This document shows, piece by piece, positions 1-8,014 of a stretch of DNA of 64,000 nucleotides. This DNA comes from Couchioplanes caeruleus (GTDB lineage Bacteria > Actinomycetota > Actinomycetes > Mycobacteriales > Micromonosporaceae), in contig NZ_RJKL01000001.1 in the NCBI RefSeq assembly GCF_003751945.1, positions 1,674,001 through 1,738,000 of the forward strand, given 5' to 3'. The notes under the pieces are model-generated. The model saw nothing but the letters and a program-made list of their open reading frames with translations. It searched no databases and was not told the DNA's origin. How positions within the stretch are numbered: the first letter of the stretch is position 1; the number at the start of each line of letters is the position of its first letter. The translations under genes and the position numbers were made by a program.

Positions 1-175
1 GGGCATGCGGGTCGAGCATGAGGATGGTAGCGGTGTCGGTGCCGAGCAGGTCGCGCACGCGTTCCAGCAGCTCGTCGAGCATGTCGGAGGCGTCGAGCCG
101 GGACAGCGTCGCGTCCGTCACGGCCTCGACGCGGCGCAGCCGCTCGTCGTCGCGCATCGCGCCCGGGGAACTCAC
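1..175 (-). CDS. GAF-domain sensor/phosphatase-type protein, N-terminus only
   Basis: Only the first ~58 codons lie in the window; the gene runs off the left edge. The peptide after the start reads as a helical leader (ERLRRVEAVTDATLSRLD) followed by DMLDELLERVRDLLGTDTA, the usual first helix of an actinobacterial GAF domain that precedes histidine kinase, SpoIIE/PP2C or other signalling domains. The output domain is not visible, so the exact class is unknown. GTG at 175 is preferred because a TAGGCT -10 sits exactly 7 nt upstream, the spacing of a leaderless transcript; ATG at 157 is the alternative. Confidence 0.6.
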   Translation of the reverse strand, partial: MSSPGAMRDDERLRRVEAVTDATLSRLDASDMLDELLERVRDLLGTDTATILMLDPHA

Positions 176-182
176 CGGGGAA

Positions 183-188
183 AGCCTA
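183..188 (-). promoter_or_regulatory. -10 element of a leaderless promoter
   Basis: On the minus strand this reads TAGGCT (TANNNT type), followed after 7 nt by the GTG at 175, so transcription would begin at or next to the start codon. No ribosome binding site is seen upstream of the GTG, which agrees with leaderless translation. Inferred from sequence only. Confidence 0.4.
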
Positions 189-222
189 GCGTGTGTCGCG
201 GCGCGGGAGGCGGTTCCCCGGG

Positions 223-235
223 GTGACAGTGTCAC
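223..235. promoter_or_regulatory. Short perfect palindrome, possible operator
   Basis: GTGACA-G-TGTCAC is a perfect 6+1+6 palindrome in the 269-nt divergent region between the GAF-protein gene and the small CDS at 445. A second inverted repeat, CATTGA-N8-TCAATG, lies at 321-340. Either could bind a dimeric regulator; nothing in the window identifies one. Otherwise this intergenic region shows no gene. Confidence 0.3.
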
Positions 236-444
236 GGGCCCGACGCGACCCGATTGTTGCCGTGTGTCCGGATCGGCCGGGTCGACGGACCATTGCGTCG
301 GCCCTCTGGGCATCGGAGCCCATTGATCGGACGGTCAATGCCGAATTTCGGCGGACATCGGATGACGATCGAATGAATGCCTCGGCGTTACGTCCCTCGT
401 CGGGTTTATTGCCGGGGTTCCACCGGCCGGGTTCAATGAGGACG

Positions 445-702
445 ATGAGCAGCAGTAATGAAGCGGCAGACCCCCCTGTGGACGCCGAAAGAATGGCGGT
501 GGAACAGCTCATCGAAACGCTGCGGCAACATTTTCCCGGATCGGGAGCGACGACCGTCGCGGACTACGTCTACGAGATCTACCGTCGCTATGACGGCGCG
601 CCGATCCGCGACTTCGTGCCCCTGCTCGTCGAACGCGAGGTGCGCAGGGGCCTCACCGCGATCACCGACGGCGGCGGGCCTCATGTGCCCGCTCAGCGCT
701 GA
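445..702 (+). CDS. Small three-helix-bundle dimerisation-type protein
   Basis: An 85-aa acidic-then-helical protein. The core (QLIETLRQHFPG, VYEIYRRYDGAPIRDFVPLLVEREVRR) matches the small actinobacterial family described as three-helix bundle dimerization domain proteins (DUF3562-like), whose function is not established. An AGGA lies close upstream of ATG 445; ATG 436 and ATG 493 are in-frame alternatives. It stands alone between a divergent sensor gene and the urease operon and shows no membrane segment or signal peptide. The assignment rests on the characteristic IYRRY-x(5)-RDFVPLLVE pattern. Confidence 0.6.
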   Translation: MSSSNEAADPPVDAERMAVEQLIETLRQHFPGSGATTVADYVYEIYRRYDGAPIRDFVPLLVEREVRRGLTAITDGGGPHVPAQR

Positions 703-824
703 GCTCCGAAAGGGAACGACTCCCGACCTCCGTCGCTCGCGGCGGCCGCCGGCTTCCATGACGGCGTGGCCGCCCCGCGCGGCGCCCGTACCCGTGCTTT
801 GATCTTCCCATGATCTGACGCTGG

Positions 825-840
825 GTAACACGGCGGAAAC
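825..840 (+). promoter_or_regulatory. GlnR-type binding box upstream of urease
   Basis: GTAAC-N6-GAAAC, exactly the gTnAC-n6-GaAAc arrangement known for the nitrogen regulator GlnR of actinomycetes, located 41 nt before ureA. Urease genes are known GlnR targets in related bacteria, so nitrogen control of this operon is a reasonable inference. Only one such pair is seen. The rest of the 703-881 gap holds no gene. Confidence 0.55.
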
Positions 841-881
841 GTTGGGCTGCGAGCATCGCTTCGCGTTCAGGGGAGGTTCGG

Positions 882-1184
882 TTGTTCCTCAGCCAGCACG
901 AGCAGGAACGCCTGCTCATCCACGTCGCGGCCGATGTCGCCCGACGCCGGCGGGAGCGCGGGCTGCGCCTGAACCATCCGGAGGCGACGGCCGTCATCAC
1001 CGCGTTCCTGCTGGAGGGGGCGCGCGACGGGCGCACGGTGGCCGAGCTGATGGACGCCGGACGGCGGGTGCTCACCCGCGACGACGTCATGGAGGGCGTG
1101 CCCGAGATGCTCGCCGAGGTGCAGGTCGAGGCCACCTTCCCGGACGGCACCAAGCTGGTCACCGTGCACGGGCCGATCTCGTGA
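882..1184 (+). CDS. ureA: Urease gamma subunit
   Basis: A 100-aa protein of normal family length. It carries the conserved gamma-subunit pattern [18 protein letters not shown] near the N-terminus, [10 protein letters not shown] in the middle and [12 protein letters not shown] at the end. With UreB and UreC it forms the cytoplasmic nickel enzyme that splits urea to ammonia and carbamate. The start is a TTG preceded by AGGGGAGG at 5-6 nt spacing; no in-frame ATG or GTG fits. First gene of a tightly packed ureABCFGD operon; its stop overlaps the GTG of ureB (GTGA). Confidence 0.97.
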   Translation: MFLSQHEQERLLIHVAADVARRRRERGLRLNHPEATAVITAFLLEGARDGRTVAELMDAGRRVLTRDDVMEGVPEMLAEVQVEATFPDGTKLVTVHGPIS

Positions 1185-1651
1185 TCCCCGGCGAGATCCT
1201 CGCCGGCGACGGCGACATCACCATCAACCCGGACCGGCCGGTGCGGCATCTCACCGTGCGCAACACCGGCGACCGACCGGTGCAGGTCGGCTCGCACTAC
1301 CACTTCGCCGAGTCCAACGCGGCGCTCGACTTCGACCGCGACGCCGCGTGGGGGCACCGGCTCGCCGTGCCCGCCGGGACGTCGGTGCGCTTCGAGCCCG
1401 GCATGCCGCGCGACGTCACGCTGGTGCCGCTCGCCGGCCGGCGGATCGTGCCCGGCCTGCGCGGCCTGGCCGGCGGCCCGCTGGACCCGTCTCCCCGCGA
1501 CGACATCGAGCCCGCCGGCGCCCTCGACGAGGACCTGCCCGAGAACGGGAACGCCCGTGCCTCCGCACGCACGGAGGAGCACGGGAACGGCCGCCCGGCC
1601 GGACACACGGCCGAGCACGGAAACCTGCCCGAGAACGGCAGCGCCCGGTGA
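1181..1651 (+). CDS. ureB: Urease beta subunit with an extended tail
   Basis: Begins MIPGEIL and contains [10 protein letters not shown] and the [11 protein letters not shown] segment typical of urease beta subunits; the recognisable domain ends around LAGGPLDP (residue ~105). At 156 aa it is longer than the usual 101-125 aa because of a ~45-residue hydrophilic tail rich in E, N, G, H and R. The tail contains two near-identical LPENG-N/S-AR units arising from a ~25-bp direct repeat (about 1532-1555 and 1623-1646), so it probably grew by duplication. The tail may be disordered; no role is known. Start and stop both overlap neighbours by GTGA. Confidence 0.95.
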   Translation: MIPGEILAGDGDITINPDRPVRHLTVRNTGDRPVQVGSHYHFAESNAALDFDRDAAWGHRLAVPAGTSVRFEPGMPRDVTLVPLAGRRIVPGLRGLAGGPLDPSPRDDIEPAGALDEDLPENGNARASARTEEHGNGRPAGHTAEHGNLPENGSAR

Positions 1652-3366
1652 CCGGCCTGGACCGCGGCCGCTATGCCGCCCTGTACGGTCCCACCGCGGG
1701 CGACCGGATCCGGCTCGCCGACACCAACCTGCTGATCGAGGTCGAGCAGGACCGCAGCGCCGGCCCGGCCCCCGGCGACGAGGTGGTGTTCGGCGGCGGC
1801 AAGGTCATCCGCGAGTCGATGGGCCAGTCCCGGGCCACCCGCGCCGAGGGCACCCCGGACACGGTGATCACCGGCGCCGTCGTGCTCGACCACTGGGGCG
1901 TGATCAAGGCCGACGTCGGCATCCGCGACGGCCGGATCGCCGCCCTCGGCAAGGCCGGCAACCCCGACACCATGGACGGCGTGCACCCCGATCTCGTGAT
2001 CGGGCCCGGCACCGAGATCATCGCGGGCAACGGCAAGATTCTCACGGCCGGGGCGATCGACAGCCACGTGCATCTGATCAGCCCCACCGTCCTGGACACC
2101 GCCCTGGCCGCCGGCACCACCACGATCATCGGCGGCGGCACCGGGCCGGCCGAGGGCACCAAGGCCACCACGGTCACGCCGAACGGCTGGCATCTGGCCC
2201 GGATGCTCGAGGCCCTCGACCAGTGGCCGGTCAACGTGCTGCTGCTCGGCAAGGGCAACACGATGAGCGAGGAGTCGCTCTGGGAACAGCTCCGCGGCGG
2301 CGCCGGCGGCTTCAAGCTGCACGAGGACTGGGGCACCACCCCGGCCGTCATCGACGCGGCGCTGCGGGTGGCCGACGCGTCCGGGGTCCAGGTGGCGATC
2401 CACACCGACACGCTCAACGAGGCCGGATTCGTCGAGGAGACCCTGCGGGCCATCGCCGGGCGGTCGATCCACGCGTACCACACCGAGGGGGCGGGCGGCG
2501 GGCACGCGCCGGACATCATCACCGTCGCCGCGCACCCCAACGTGCTGCCGTCGTCGACCAACCCGACCCGCCCGTACACGCGCAACACCCTCAGCGAGCA
2601 CCTCGACATGCTGATGGTCTGCCACCACCTCAACCCGGCGGTGCCCGAGGACCTGGCCTTCGCCGAGAGCCGCATCCGGCCGTCGACGATGGCCGCCGAG
2701 GACCTGCTGCACGACCTCGGCGCGATCTCCATGATCGGTTCCGACTCCCAGGCCATGGGCCGCATCGGCGAGGTCGTTCTGCGGACCTGGCAGACCGCGC
2801 ACGTGATGAAGGCGCGGCGGGGTGCGCTGCGCGGCGACGGCGCCGCGGACAACCTGCGCGCCCGACGCTACGTGGCCAAGTACACGATCAACCCCGCGGT
2901 CACGCACGGCATCGCCGACCAGGTCGGCTCGGTCGAGCCCGGCAAGCTCGCCGACCTCGTGCTCTGGGACCCGGCGTTCTTCGGCGTACGGCCGGCGCTG
3001 GTGATCAAGGGCGGCATGATCGCGTACGCGCAGATGGGCGACGCCAACGCCTCGATACCGACGCCCCAGCCGGTGTTGCCGCGCCCGATGTTCGGCGCGT
3101 ACGGGGTGGTGCCCGCGGTGACCTCGCTGGCCTTCGTCGCCCCGGCCGCGGTCGACGCGCTGCTCGCCGACCGGATCGGCCTCAAGCGGGCCCTCGCGCC
3201 CGTGGCGGACACCCGCTCGGTGGGCAAGGCGGACCTCCCGCTCAACGACGCGACGCCGCGCATCGAGGTGGAACCGGACACGTTCACGGTCCGCATCGAC
3301 GGGGAGGTCGTCGAGCCGGAGCCGGTCACCGAGCTGCCCATGGCCCAGCGCTACCACCTGTTCTGA
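1648..3366 (+). CDS. ureC: Urease alpha (catalytic) subunit
   Basis: A 572-aa protein, full family length. The nickel-site residues are all present: DSHVHL (H140, H142), the lysine to be carbamylated in [10 protein letters not shown] (K223), [22 protein letters not shown], the flap histidine in MVCHHLNP, and [10 protein letters not shown]. The product should therefore be an active urease after assembly with UreFGD. The GTG start overlaps the ureB stop, and the ureF ATG overlaps its own stop, so translation is probably coupled throughout. Confidence 0.98.
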   Translation: MTGLDRGRYAALYGPTAGDRIRLADTNLLIEVEQDRSAGPAPGDEVVFGGGKVIRESMGQSRATRAEGTPDTVITGAVVLDHWGVIKADVGIRDGRIAALGKAGNPDTMDGVHPDLVIGPGTEIIAGNGKILTAGAIDSHVHLISPTVLDTALAAGTTTIIGGGTGPAEGTKATTVTPNGWHLARMLEALDQWPVNVLLLGKGNTMSEESLWEQLRGGAGGFKLHEDWGTTPAVIDAALRVADASGVQVAIHTDTLNEAGFVEETLRAIAGRSIHAYHTEGAGGGHAPDIITVAAHPNVLPSSTNPTRPYTRNTLSEHLDMLMVCHHLNPAVPEDLAFAESRIRPSTMAAEDLLHDLGAISMIGSDSQAMGRIGEVVLRTWQTAHVMKARRGALRGDGAADNLRARRYVAKYTINPAVTHGIADQVGSVEPGKLADLVLWDPAFFGVRPALVIKGGMIAYAQMGDANASIPTPQPVLPRPMFGAYGVVPAVTSLAFVAPAAVDALLADRIGLKRALAPVADTRSVGKADLPLNDATPRIEVEPDTFTVRIDGEVVEPEPVTELPMAQRYHLF

Positions 3367-4010
3367 TGGGCCTGGCCACCCTCCTCCTGCTCGCGGACGG
3401 GCGGCTGCCCTGCGGCGGGCACGCGCACTCCGGTGGCCTGGAAGCCGCGGTCTCCGCCGGACGGGTGCGCGACGTCGGGGATCTGGACGGTTTCCTGCGA
3501 GGACGCCTGCTCACCTCCGGGCTGGTGGCCGCCGCTTTCGCCGCGGCCGCGTGTGCCCGCCCGTCCCGGTGGGGCGAGCTCGACGACGGGCTGGACGCCC
3601 GCACCCCGTCGCCGGCTCTGCGCCGAGCCTCGCGGGCCCAGGGCCGCGCGTTGCTCCGCGCCGGGCGGGCGATGTGGACGCTGCCGCCGATCGGCCGCGA
3701 GCCGCACCACCCCGTCGCCCTCGGCGTGCTGGCCGCGGCGGCCGGGTCGAGTCCCGCCGAGGTTGCGGCGGCCGCGGCGCACGGCAGCGTCACCGGCCCG
3801 GCGAGTGCGGCGGTCCGGCTGCTCGGGCTCGACCCGTACGCGGTGCACGGCCTGCTCGCCCGCCTGGCGCCCGCCTGCGACCGGATCGCGGCCGACGCGG
3901 CGGCCCGGACCGACGACCCGGCCGCTGCCCTGCCGGCCGCGGGAGCGCCCCTGCTCGACATCGGCGCCGAACTCCACGCCACCTGGGAGGTGCGTCTCTT
4001 TGCATCCTGA
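3366..4010 (+). CDS. ureF: Urease accessory protein UreF
   Basis: A 214-aa, alanine-rich helical protein with the UreF pattern [16 protein letters not shown] at the N-terminus (canonical D-x-x-x-P-x-G-x-x-x-x-x-S-x-G-x-E) and [12 protein letters not shown] in the middle. UreF works with UreD and UreG as the chaperone complex gating nickel delivery to the UreABC apoenzyme. It starts on the ATG that overlaps the ureC stop and overlaps ureG by 11 nt. No ureE nickel metallochaperone is present, as is common in actinomycetes. Confidence 0.9.
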   Translation: MGLATLLLLADGRLPCGGHAHSGGLEAAVSAGRVRDVGDLDGFLRGRLLTSGLVAAAFAAAACARPSRWGELDDGLDARTPSPALRRASRAQGRALLRAGRAMWTLPPIGREPHHPVALGVLAAAAGSSPAEVAAAAAHGSVTGPASAAVRLLGLDPYAVHGLLARLAPACDRIAADAAARTDDPAAALPAAGAPLLDIGAELHATWEVRLFAS

Positions 4011-4707
4011 CGACCACGCGCACGGTCCTGACGAGGTTGCGCACACGCATCCGGATCCGTCGGTGGACCCGCACACTCCCCTGCGAGGGGGGCCGCGGGC
4101 TCTGCGGATCGGCATCGGAGGCCCGGTCGGCTCCGGCAAGACGGCGCTGGTCGCCGCCCTGTGCCGGGCCCTCGGCGCGCAGCTTCGGCTCGCCGTCGTG
4201 ACCAACGACATCTACACCACCGAGGACGCCGACTTCCTGCTGCGCAACGGCGTCCTGCCGGCCGAGCGGATCCGCGCGGTCGAGACCGGCTGCTGCCCGC
4301 ACACGGCGATCCGCGACGACATCTCCGCCAACCTGGACGCGGTCGAGGACCTCGAAGCCACGCTGGGGCCGCTCGACCTGGTACTGGTGGAGAGCGGCGG
4401 CGACAACCTGACCGCCACCTTCAGCAAGGGCCTGATCGACCGGCAGATCTTCGTGGTGGACGTGGCGGGCGGCGACAAGGTGCCGCGCAAGGGCGGTCCG
4501 GGCGTGACGACGGCGGACCTGCTCGTGATCAACAAGACCGACCTCGCCCCGCTCGTCGGCGCCGACCTGTCGGTGATGGACCGCGACGCGCGGGCCCGGC
4601 GGGGCGACCTGCCGACGGTGTTCCTGTCGCTGACCGGAGACCCCGGGGCCGCGCCGGTGGCGGACTGGATCCGCGCGATGCTCGCGGCGCGCGTCCCGGC
4701 CGCGTGA
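4000..4707 (+). CDS. ureG: Urease accessory GTPase UreG
   Basis: A 235-aa SIMIBI-class GTPase. The P-loop [10 protein letters not shown], the metal-binding CPH motif in [20 protein letters not shown] and the guanine-specificity NKTD are all visible. The first 30 residues are His/Asp/Pro-rich (HPDDHAH, HTHPDP), a metal-binding leader that may compensate for the missing UreE. The start is TTG at 4000 with GGGAGG about 9 nt upstream, inside the end of ureF; there is no better in-frame start before the P-loop. Confidence 0.95.
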   Translation: MHPDDHAHGPDEVAHTHPDPSVDPHTPLRGGPRALRIGIGGPVGSGKTALVAALCRALGAQLRLAVVTNDIYTTEDADFLLRNGVLPAERIRAVETGCCPHTAIRDDISANLDAVEDLEATLGPLDLVLVESGGDNLTATFSKGLIDRQIFVVDVAGGDKVPRKGGPGVTTADLLVINKTDLAPLVGADLSVMDRDARARRGDLPTVFLSLTGDPGAAPVADWIRAMLAARVPAA

Positions 4708-4711
4708 CGAG

Positions 4712-5449
4712 GTGCGGGCCGAGGCGTCGATCGTCGCGGAGGCGGACGGCAGGGGCGGCACGCGGCTGACGACCCTGCGGGGCGAGTCACCGCTGCTGCC
4801 GCGCCGCACCGGCTCGCGCGCCGGCCCCGGGGCGACCGTCCACCTCGTCGGTGGGGCGGCCGGACCGCTGTGCGGGGACGACCTGCGCCTGACGATCACC
4901 GTCGGTCCCGGTGCGAGCCTGTCGGTACGCAGCGTCGCGGCCCAGCTCGCCCTGCCGGGGCGCGCCGGAACGCCTCCGTCGCGGCTCGTGGTCTCCGCGA
5001 CGGTCGCGGCAGGCGGTGCCCTGCTTTGGGCACCCGAGCCGTTGATCGCCGCGGCCGGTTGTCACCACCTCGCGATCACCGACGTGACGGTCGACGAGGG
5101 TGGCACCCTGGCGTGGCGCGACGACCTGGTGTGCGGCCGCCACGCGGAGGAGTCCGGCGACGTCCGGGCGGACGTGACGGTCCGCTACGCCGGCCGTACG
5201 CTCCACCGGCACGAGCTCGCCGTCGGCCCGTCGGCGCCGGGCTGGTCGGGCGCCGCGGTGCTCGGTGGCGCCCGCGCGGTCGGCACGCTGATCCTGGCCG
5301 GTCCCGGCCTGCCGGCGGTGGCGCTGCTCGGCGGGGACGCGGTGCTGATGCCGATGGCGGGGCCGGGGCGGCTGGCGAGCGCGGTCGGCCGGGACATCCG
5401 CGAGGTGCGCGCGGCCCTCGGTCCACTGACCGTGCTGCCCCGCCCCTGA
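4712..5449 (+). CDS. ureD: Urease accessory protein UreD/UreH
   Basis: A 245-aa beta-rich protein with LLPRRTG near the N-terminus, GGAAGPLCGDDL and the WAPEPLIAAAGCHH segment seen in UreD proteins; also FLxG-like GRHAEESGDVRADV. UreD binds apo-urease and recruits UreF and UreG. It starts with GTG only 4 nt after the ureG stop and is the last gene of the operon. UreD is the least conserved urease protein, so the call leans partly on position. Confidence 0.88.
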   Translation: MRAEASIVAEADGRGGTRLTTLRGESPLLPRRTGSRAGPGATVHLVGGAAGPLCGDDLRLTITVGPGASLSVRSVAAQLALPGRAGTPPSRLVVSATVAAGGALLWAPEPLIAAAGCHHLAITDVTVDEGGTLAWRDDLVCGRHAEESGDVRADVTVRYAGRTLHRHELAVGPSAPGWSGAAVLGGARAVGTLILAGPGLPAVALLGGDAVLMPMAGPGRLASAVGRDIREVRAALGPLTVLPRP

Positions 5450-5469
5450 TCCGGTCCGCACCGGTCGGT

Positions 5470-5496
5470 GGGCATCATGCCTGCGGGAGGATGCCC
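5470..5496 (+). terminator. Possible hairpin terminator after the urease operon
   Basis: GGGCATC and GATGCCC form a 7-bp stem around a 13-nt loop, starting 20 nt after the ureD stop. There is no U-tract, which is usual for high-GC actinomycetes. Confidence 0.4.
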
Positions 5497-5568
5497 GCGC
5501 GCCGCGGAGAGCGGACCCTGCCCTGTGGATGTCCGGCGGGGTTCGCCGGGCGGGAGGGCGGGTGCGCA

Positions 5569-6999
5569 ATGGACGCTCGGGTCGAGGCGGGACGACCGTC
5601 GGGTGAGCTACGCCGGGCACTGATCCCGTTCGCGCTGGCACAGTTCATCTGCAGCTTCGCCGGCTCGAACATGAACGTGATGATCAACGACATGAGCGCC
5701 GATCTCGGTACGACGGTGCAGGGTATACAGATCGCCATCACGATCTTCCTGCTCGTGATGGCGGTGCTGATGATCCCGGGCGGGAAGCTGACCGACCGCT
5801 TCGGCCGCAAGCGGTGTTTCACCGCCGGGTTGGTCATCTACGGCGTGGGCGCCCTGCTGAGCGCGGTGGCGCCGGGCCTCGGCGTACTCATCATCGGCAA
5901 CTCGATCCTCGAGGGCGTCGGCACGGCCCTGCTGATCCCGCCCGTCTACATCCTCACCACCCTGCTCTTCACCGACCTCGCCTCGCGGGCCCGGGCGTTC
6001 GGCGCGATCAGCGCCCTCGGCGGCATCGGCGCGGCGGCGGGGCCGCTGATCGGCGGGTTCATCACCTCGGCGTTCAGTTGGCGCGCCTCCTTCGTCCTGC
6101 AGGCGCTGATCGTCGCGGTGATCGTCGTGCTGAGCCGGCGCTGGGTCCGCGATCCGCTGCCGCCGGATCCGACGCGGCCGTTCGACGTGGGCGGCGCGGT
6201 GCTGTCGGCGGTGGGCTTGCTGTTCATCGTCACGGGCATCCTGGCGGCGGACAACAGCCTGTGGCTCATGAGCGGCCTGCTCCTCGCCGGTGCCCTCGTC
6301 CTGACGTGGTTCTTCGTGTCGATGCGGGCCAAGGAGCGCGCGGGCCGGGAGGCGTTGCTGTCACTGACGCTGTTCGGCAGCCGTACGTCCAACCTGGGCC
6401 TGATCACGCAGAACGTGCAGTGGCTGATGCTGATGGGTACGTCCTTCACCGTGTCGGCGTACCTGCAGGTGGTGCGCGGCTACAACGCCGTCGAGACGGG
6501 CCTGGTCTTCACGGCGACGACGGTCGGCCTGCTGGTGTCCTCGCTGGCCGCGGAGCGGCTCGCCACACGACGTGCCCAGCGGACCATCATCGTGGCGGGC
6601 TTCGTCATCACCATCGGCGGCGTCGTCACCGGGCTGGTCCTGGTGAGCGGTACGAGCCCCGTGTGGACCCTGCTGCCCGGGCTGTGCCTGATCGGGCTGG
6701 GACTGGGCGCGATGCTGACCCCGTCGGTGAACATCGTGCAGTCCAGCTTCGGCGAGGAGATGCAGGGCGAGATCTCCGGCCTCTCCCGCAGTGTCTCCAA
6801 CCTCGGTTCGTCCCTGGGGGCGGCGCTGGCCGGCACGATCCTCGTCGCGGGCCTCACGGTGACGCCGGAGCGGTCGTACGCCCTGGCGATGGTCGCCGTG
6901 GGAGCCGCCGGCATCATCGGCCTGATCGCCGCGCTTCTTCTCCCCCGCCGTCTCGGCAAGCCGGCCCCGGCCCTCGGCGAGCCGGCCCCGGCGGCGTAG
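5569..6999 (+). CDS. MFS drug exporter, EmrB/QacA (DHA2) family
   Basis: A 476-aa polytopic protein with about 14 membrane segments. Motif A is visible as GGKLTDRFGRKR after the second helix, and the helix-5 motif C region reads GGIGAAAGPLIGGF, typical of proton-driven antiporters of the DHA2 family. The family exports cationic dyes, antiseptics and antibiotics; the substrate here cannot be told. ATG 5569 has a GGGAGGG about 10 nt upstream. The end overlaps the convergent gene on the other strand by 86 bp. Confidence 0.88.
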   Translation: MDARVEAGRPSGELRRALIPFALAQFICSFAGSNMNVMINDMSADLGTTVQGIQIAITIFLLVMAVLMIPGGKLTDRFGRKRCFTAGLVIYGVGALLSAVAPGLGVLIIGNSILEGVGTALLIPPVYILTTLLFTDLASRARAFGAISALGGIGAAAGPLIGGFITSAFSWRASFVLQALIVAVIVVLSRRWVRDPLPPDPTRPFDVGGAVLSAVGLLFIVTGILAADNSLWLMSGLLLAGALVLTWFFVSMRAKERAGREALLSLTLFGSRTSNLGLITQNVQWLMLMGTSFTVSAYLQVVRGYNAVETGLVFTATTVGLLVSSLAAERLATRRAQRTIIVAGFVITIGGVVTGLVLVSGTSPVWTLLPGLCLIGLGLGAMLTPSVNIVQSSFGEEMQGEISGLSRSVSNLGSSLGAALAGTILVAGLTVTPERSYALAMVAVGAAGIIGLIAALLLPRRLGKPAPALGEPAPAA

Positions 7000-8014
7000 G
7001 CGGTCCGGCCCCCACGTCCGGCAGCCGGGACCCGACCGGCAGCCGGGACTCGATCCGCTGGCCCGGAAGGCGCTCCTGCTCCCGGGCCAGCAGCGCCAGG
7101 GCGTGGGCGTCCGCCGCGGTGGGCCGGCTCCCGTCGGCGGCACGCGGCCACAGCCGGGCCTCACGCACCGCGGCGATCTCCGCGGCGAGCACCAGGGCGA
7201 CGCTGAGCACGTACAGCATCGTGAACATCCCGGCGACGGTGGCGAACCCGCCGTAGACGGGTCCGGCCCGCCGGACCAGCCGCGGCAGGACCACCGCGCC
7301 CAGCTCCAGCGTGATCGTCACCGCCGCCGCCCCCGCGACGGCGGCCGGCCACAGCGCCCGCACGGGCGCCGGGCGGAGCAGCAGCAGGCGGGCGACGAGC
7401 GTCAGGACCGCGCAGACGATCGCCCACTCCCCCAGGACAGCCACGACTCGTGACAGCCACGGCACGCCCGGATACGCCGCGACGACCACGACGAGGCCAC
7501 CGACGGTGACCGCACCACCCAGGATGAGGACCAGGGCCGCCACCGCCCGCAGCGGCCGGGACACCCACCCGGTCCGCGACCGGTACGGGACCGCGGCGAG
7601 ATGGTTCAGCGTCCGCGCCGCGGTGAGGACCACCCCGGTGCCGGACAGGAGCAGGCCGATGAGTCCGGCCGCGACGGCCACCGGTGAGGCGGGTGCCACG
7701 CTCGCCACGTCCGCGACCGTGGACCGCAGCGACGGCGGCACCATGGCGACGAAAAGCCGGTGCCCCACCTCGGGATGACGGGGCAGGGCCCGGGTGAGGA
7801 CCGTCTCCGCGAGCAGCAGCGCGGGGAAGATGCTGAGAAAGCCGTAGTAGGTGATGAGCGCCGCCTCACGACCGCCGCCGTCGTCGGCATACTTGCGGAT
7901 CACCGCGTACGGGAATCCCAGGACCGCCCGCCGCTGCTGCAGGCGGTCCAGCCGGTGCCGGACGCGGCCGGTGCCGGTCAGCGCCGTTCCAGTGCCAGCA
8001 CGTGGGAACCCCAC
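6914..8014 (-). CDS. YihY/BrkB-family inner-membrane protein
   Basis: About 366 aa with six predicted membrane helices. The N-terminal signature YAVIRKYADDGGGREAALITYYGFLSIFP is the hallmark of the YihY/virulence factor BrkB family (UPF0761), and the GPVYGGFATVAGMFTMLY segment is also typical. Function in the cell is unsettled. The C-terminal ~60 residues are hydrophilic, with repeated R/G/P, and overlap the MFS gene. The start is uncertain: GTG 8014 lies inside the end of the upstream GH13 gene, and no strong ribosome binding site is seen. Confidence 0.8.
   Translation of the reverse strand: MGFPRAGTGTALTGTGRVRHRLDRLQQRRAVLGFPYAVIRKYADDGGGREAALITYYGFLSIFPALLLAETVLTRALPRHPEVGHRLFVAMVPPSLRSTVADVASVAPASPVAVAAGLIGLLLSGTGVVLTAARTLNHLAAVPYRSRTGWVSRPLRAVAALVLILGGAVTVGGLVVVVAAYPGVPWLSRVVAVLGEWAIVCAVLTLVARLLLLRPAPVRALWPAAVAGAAAVTITLELGAVVLPRLVRRAGPVYGGFATVAGMFTMLYVLSVALVLAAEIAAVREARLWPRAADGSRPTAADAHALALLAREQERLPGQRIESRLPVGSRLPDVGAGPPTPPGPARRGPGPACRDGGGEEARRSGR

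Noticed and set aside
361..380. GGATGAC near the window start
   Set aside because: No complementary arm at the 5-nt spacing; considered a chance half-site.
1297..3357. Very long open frame on the minus strand opposite ureB and ureC
   Set aside because: It is antisense to well-supported urease genes; its composition is Arg/Gly/Val/His-rich as expected of a high-GC shadow frame, with no recognisable domain.
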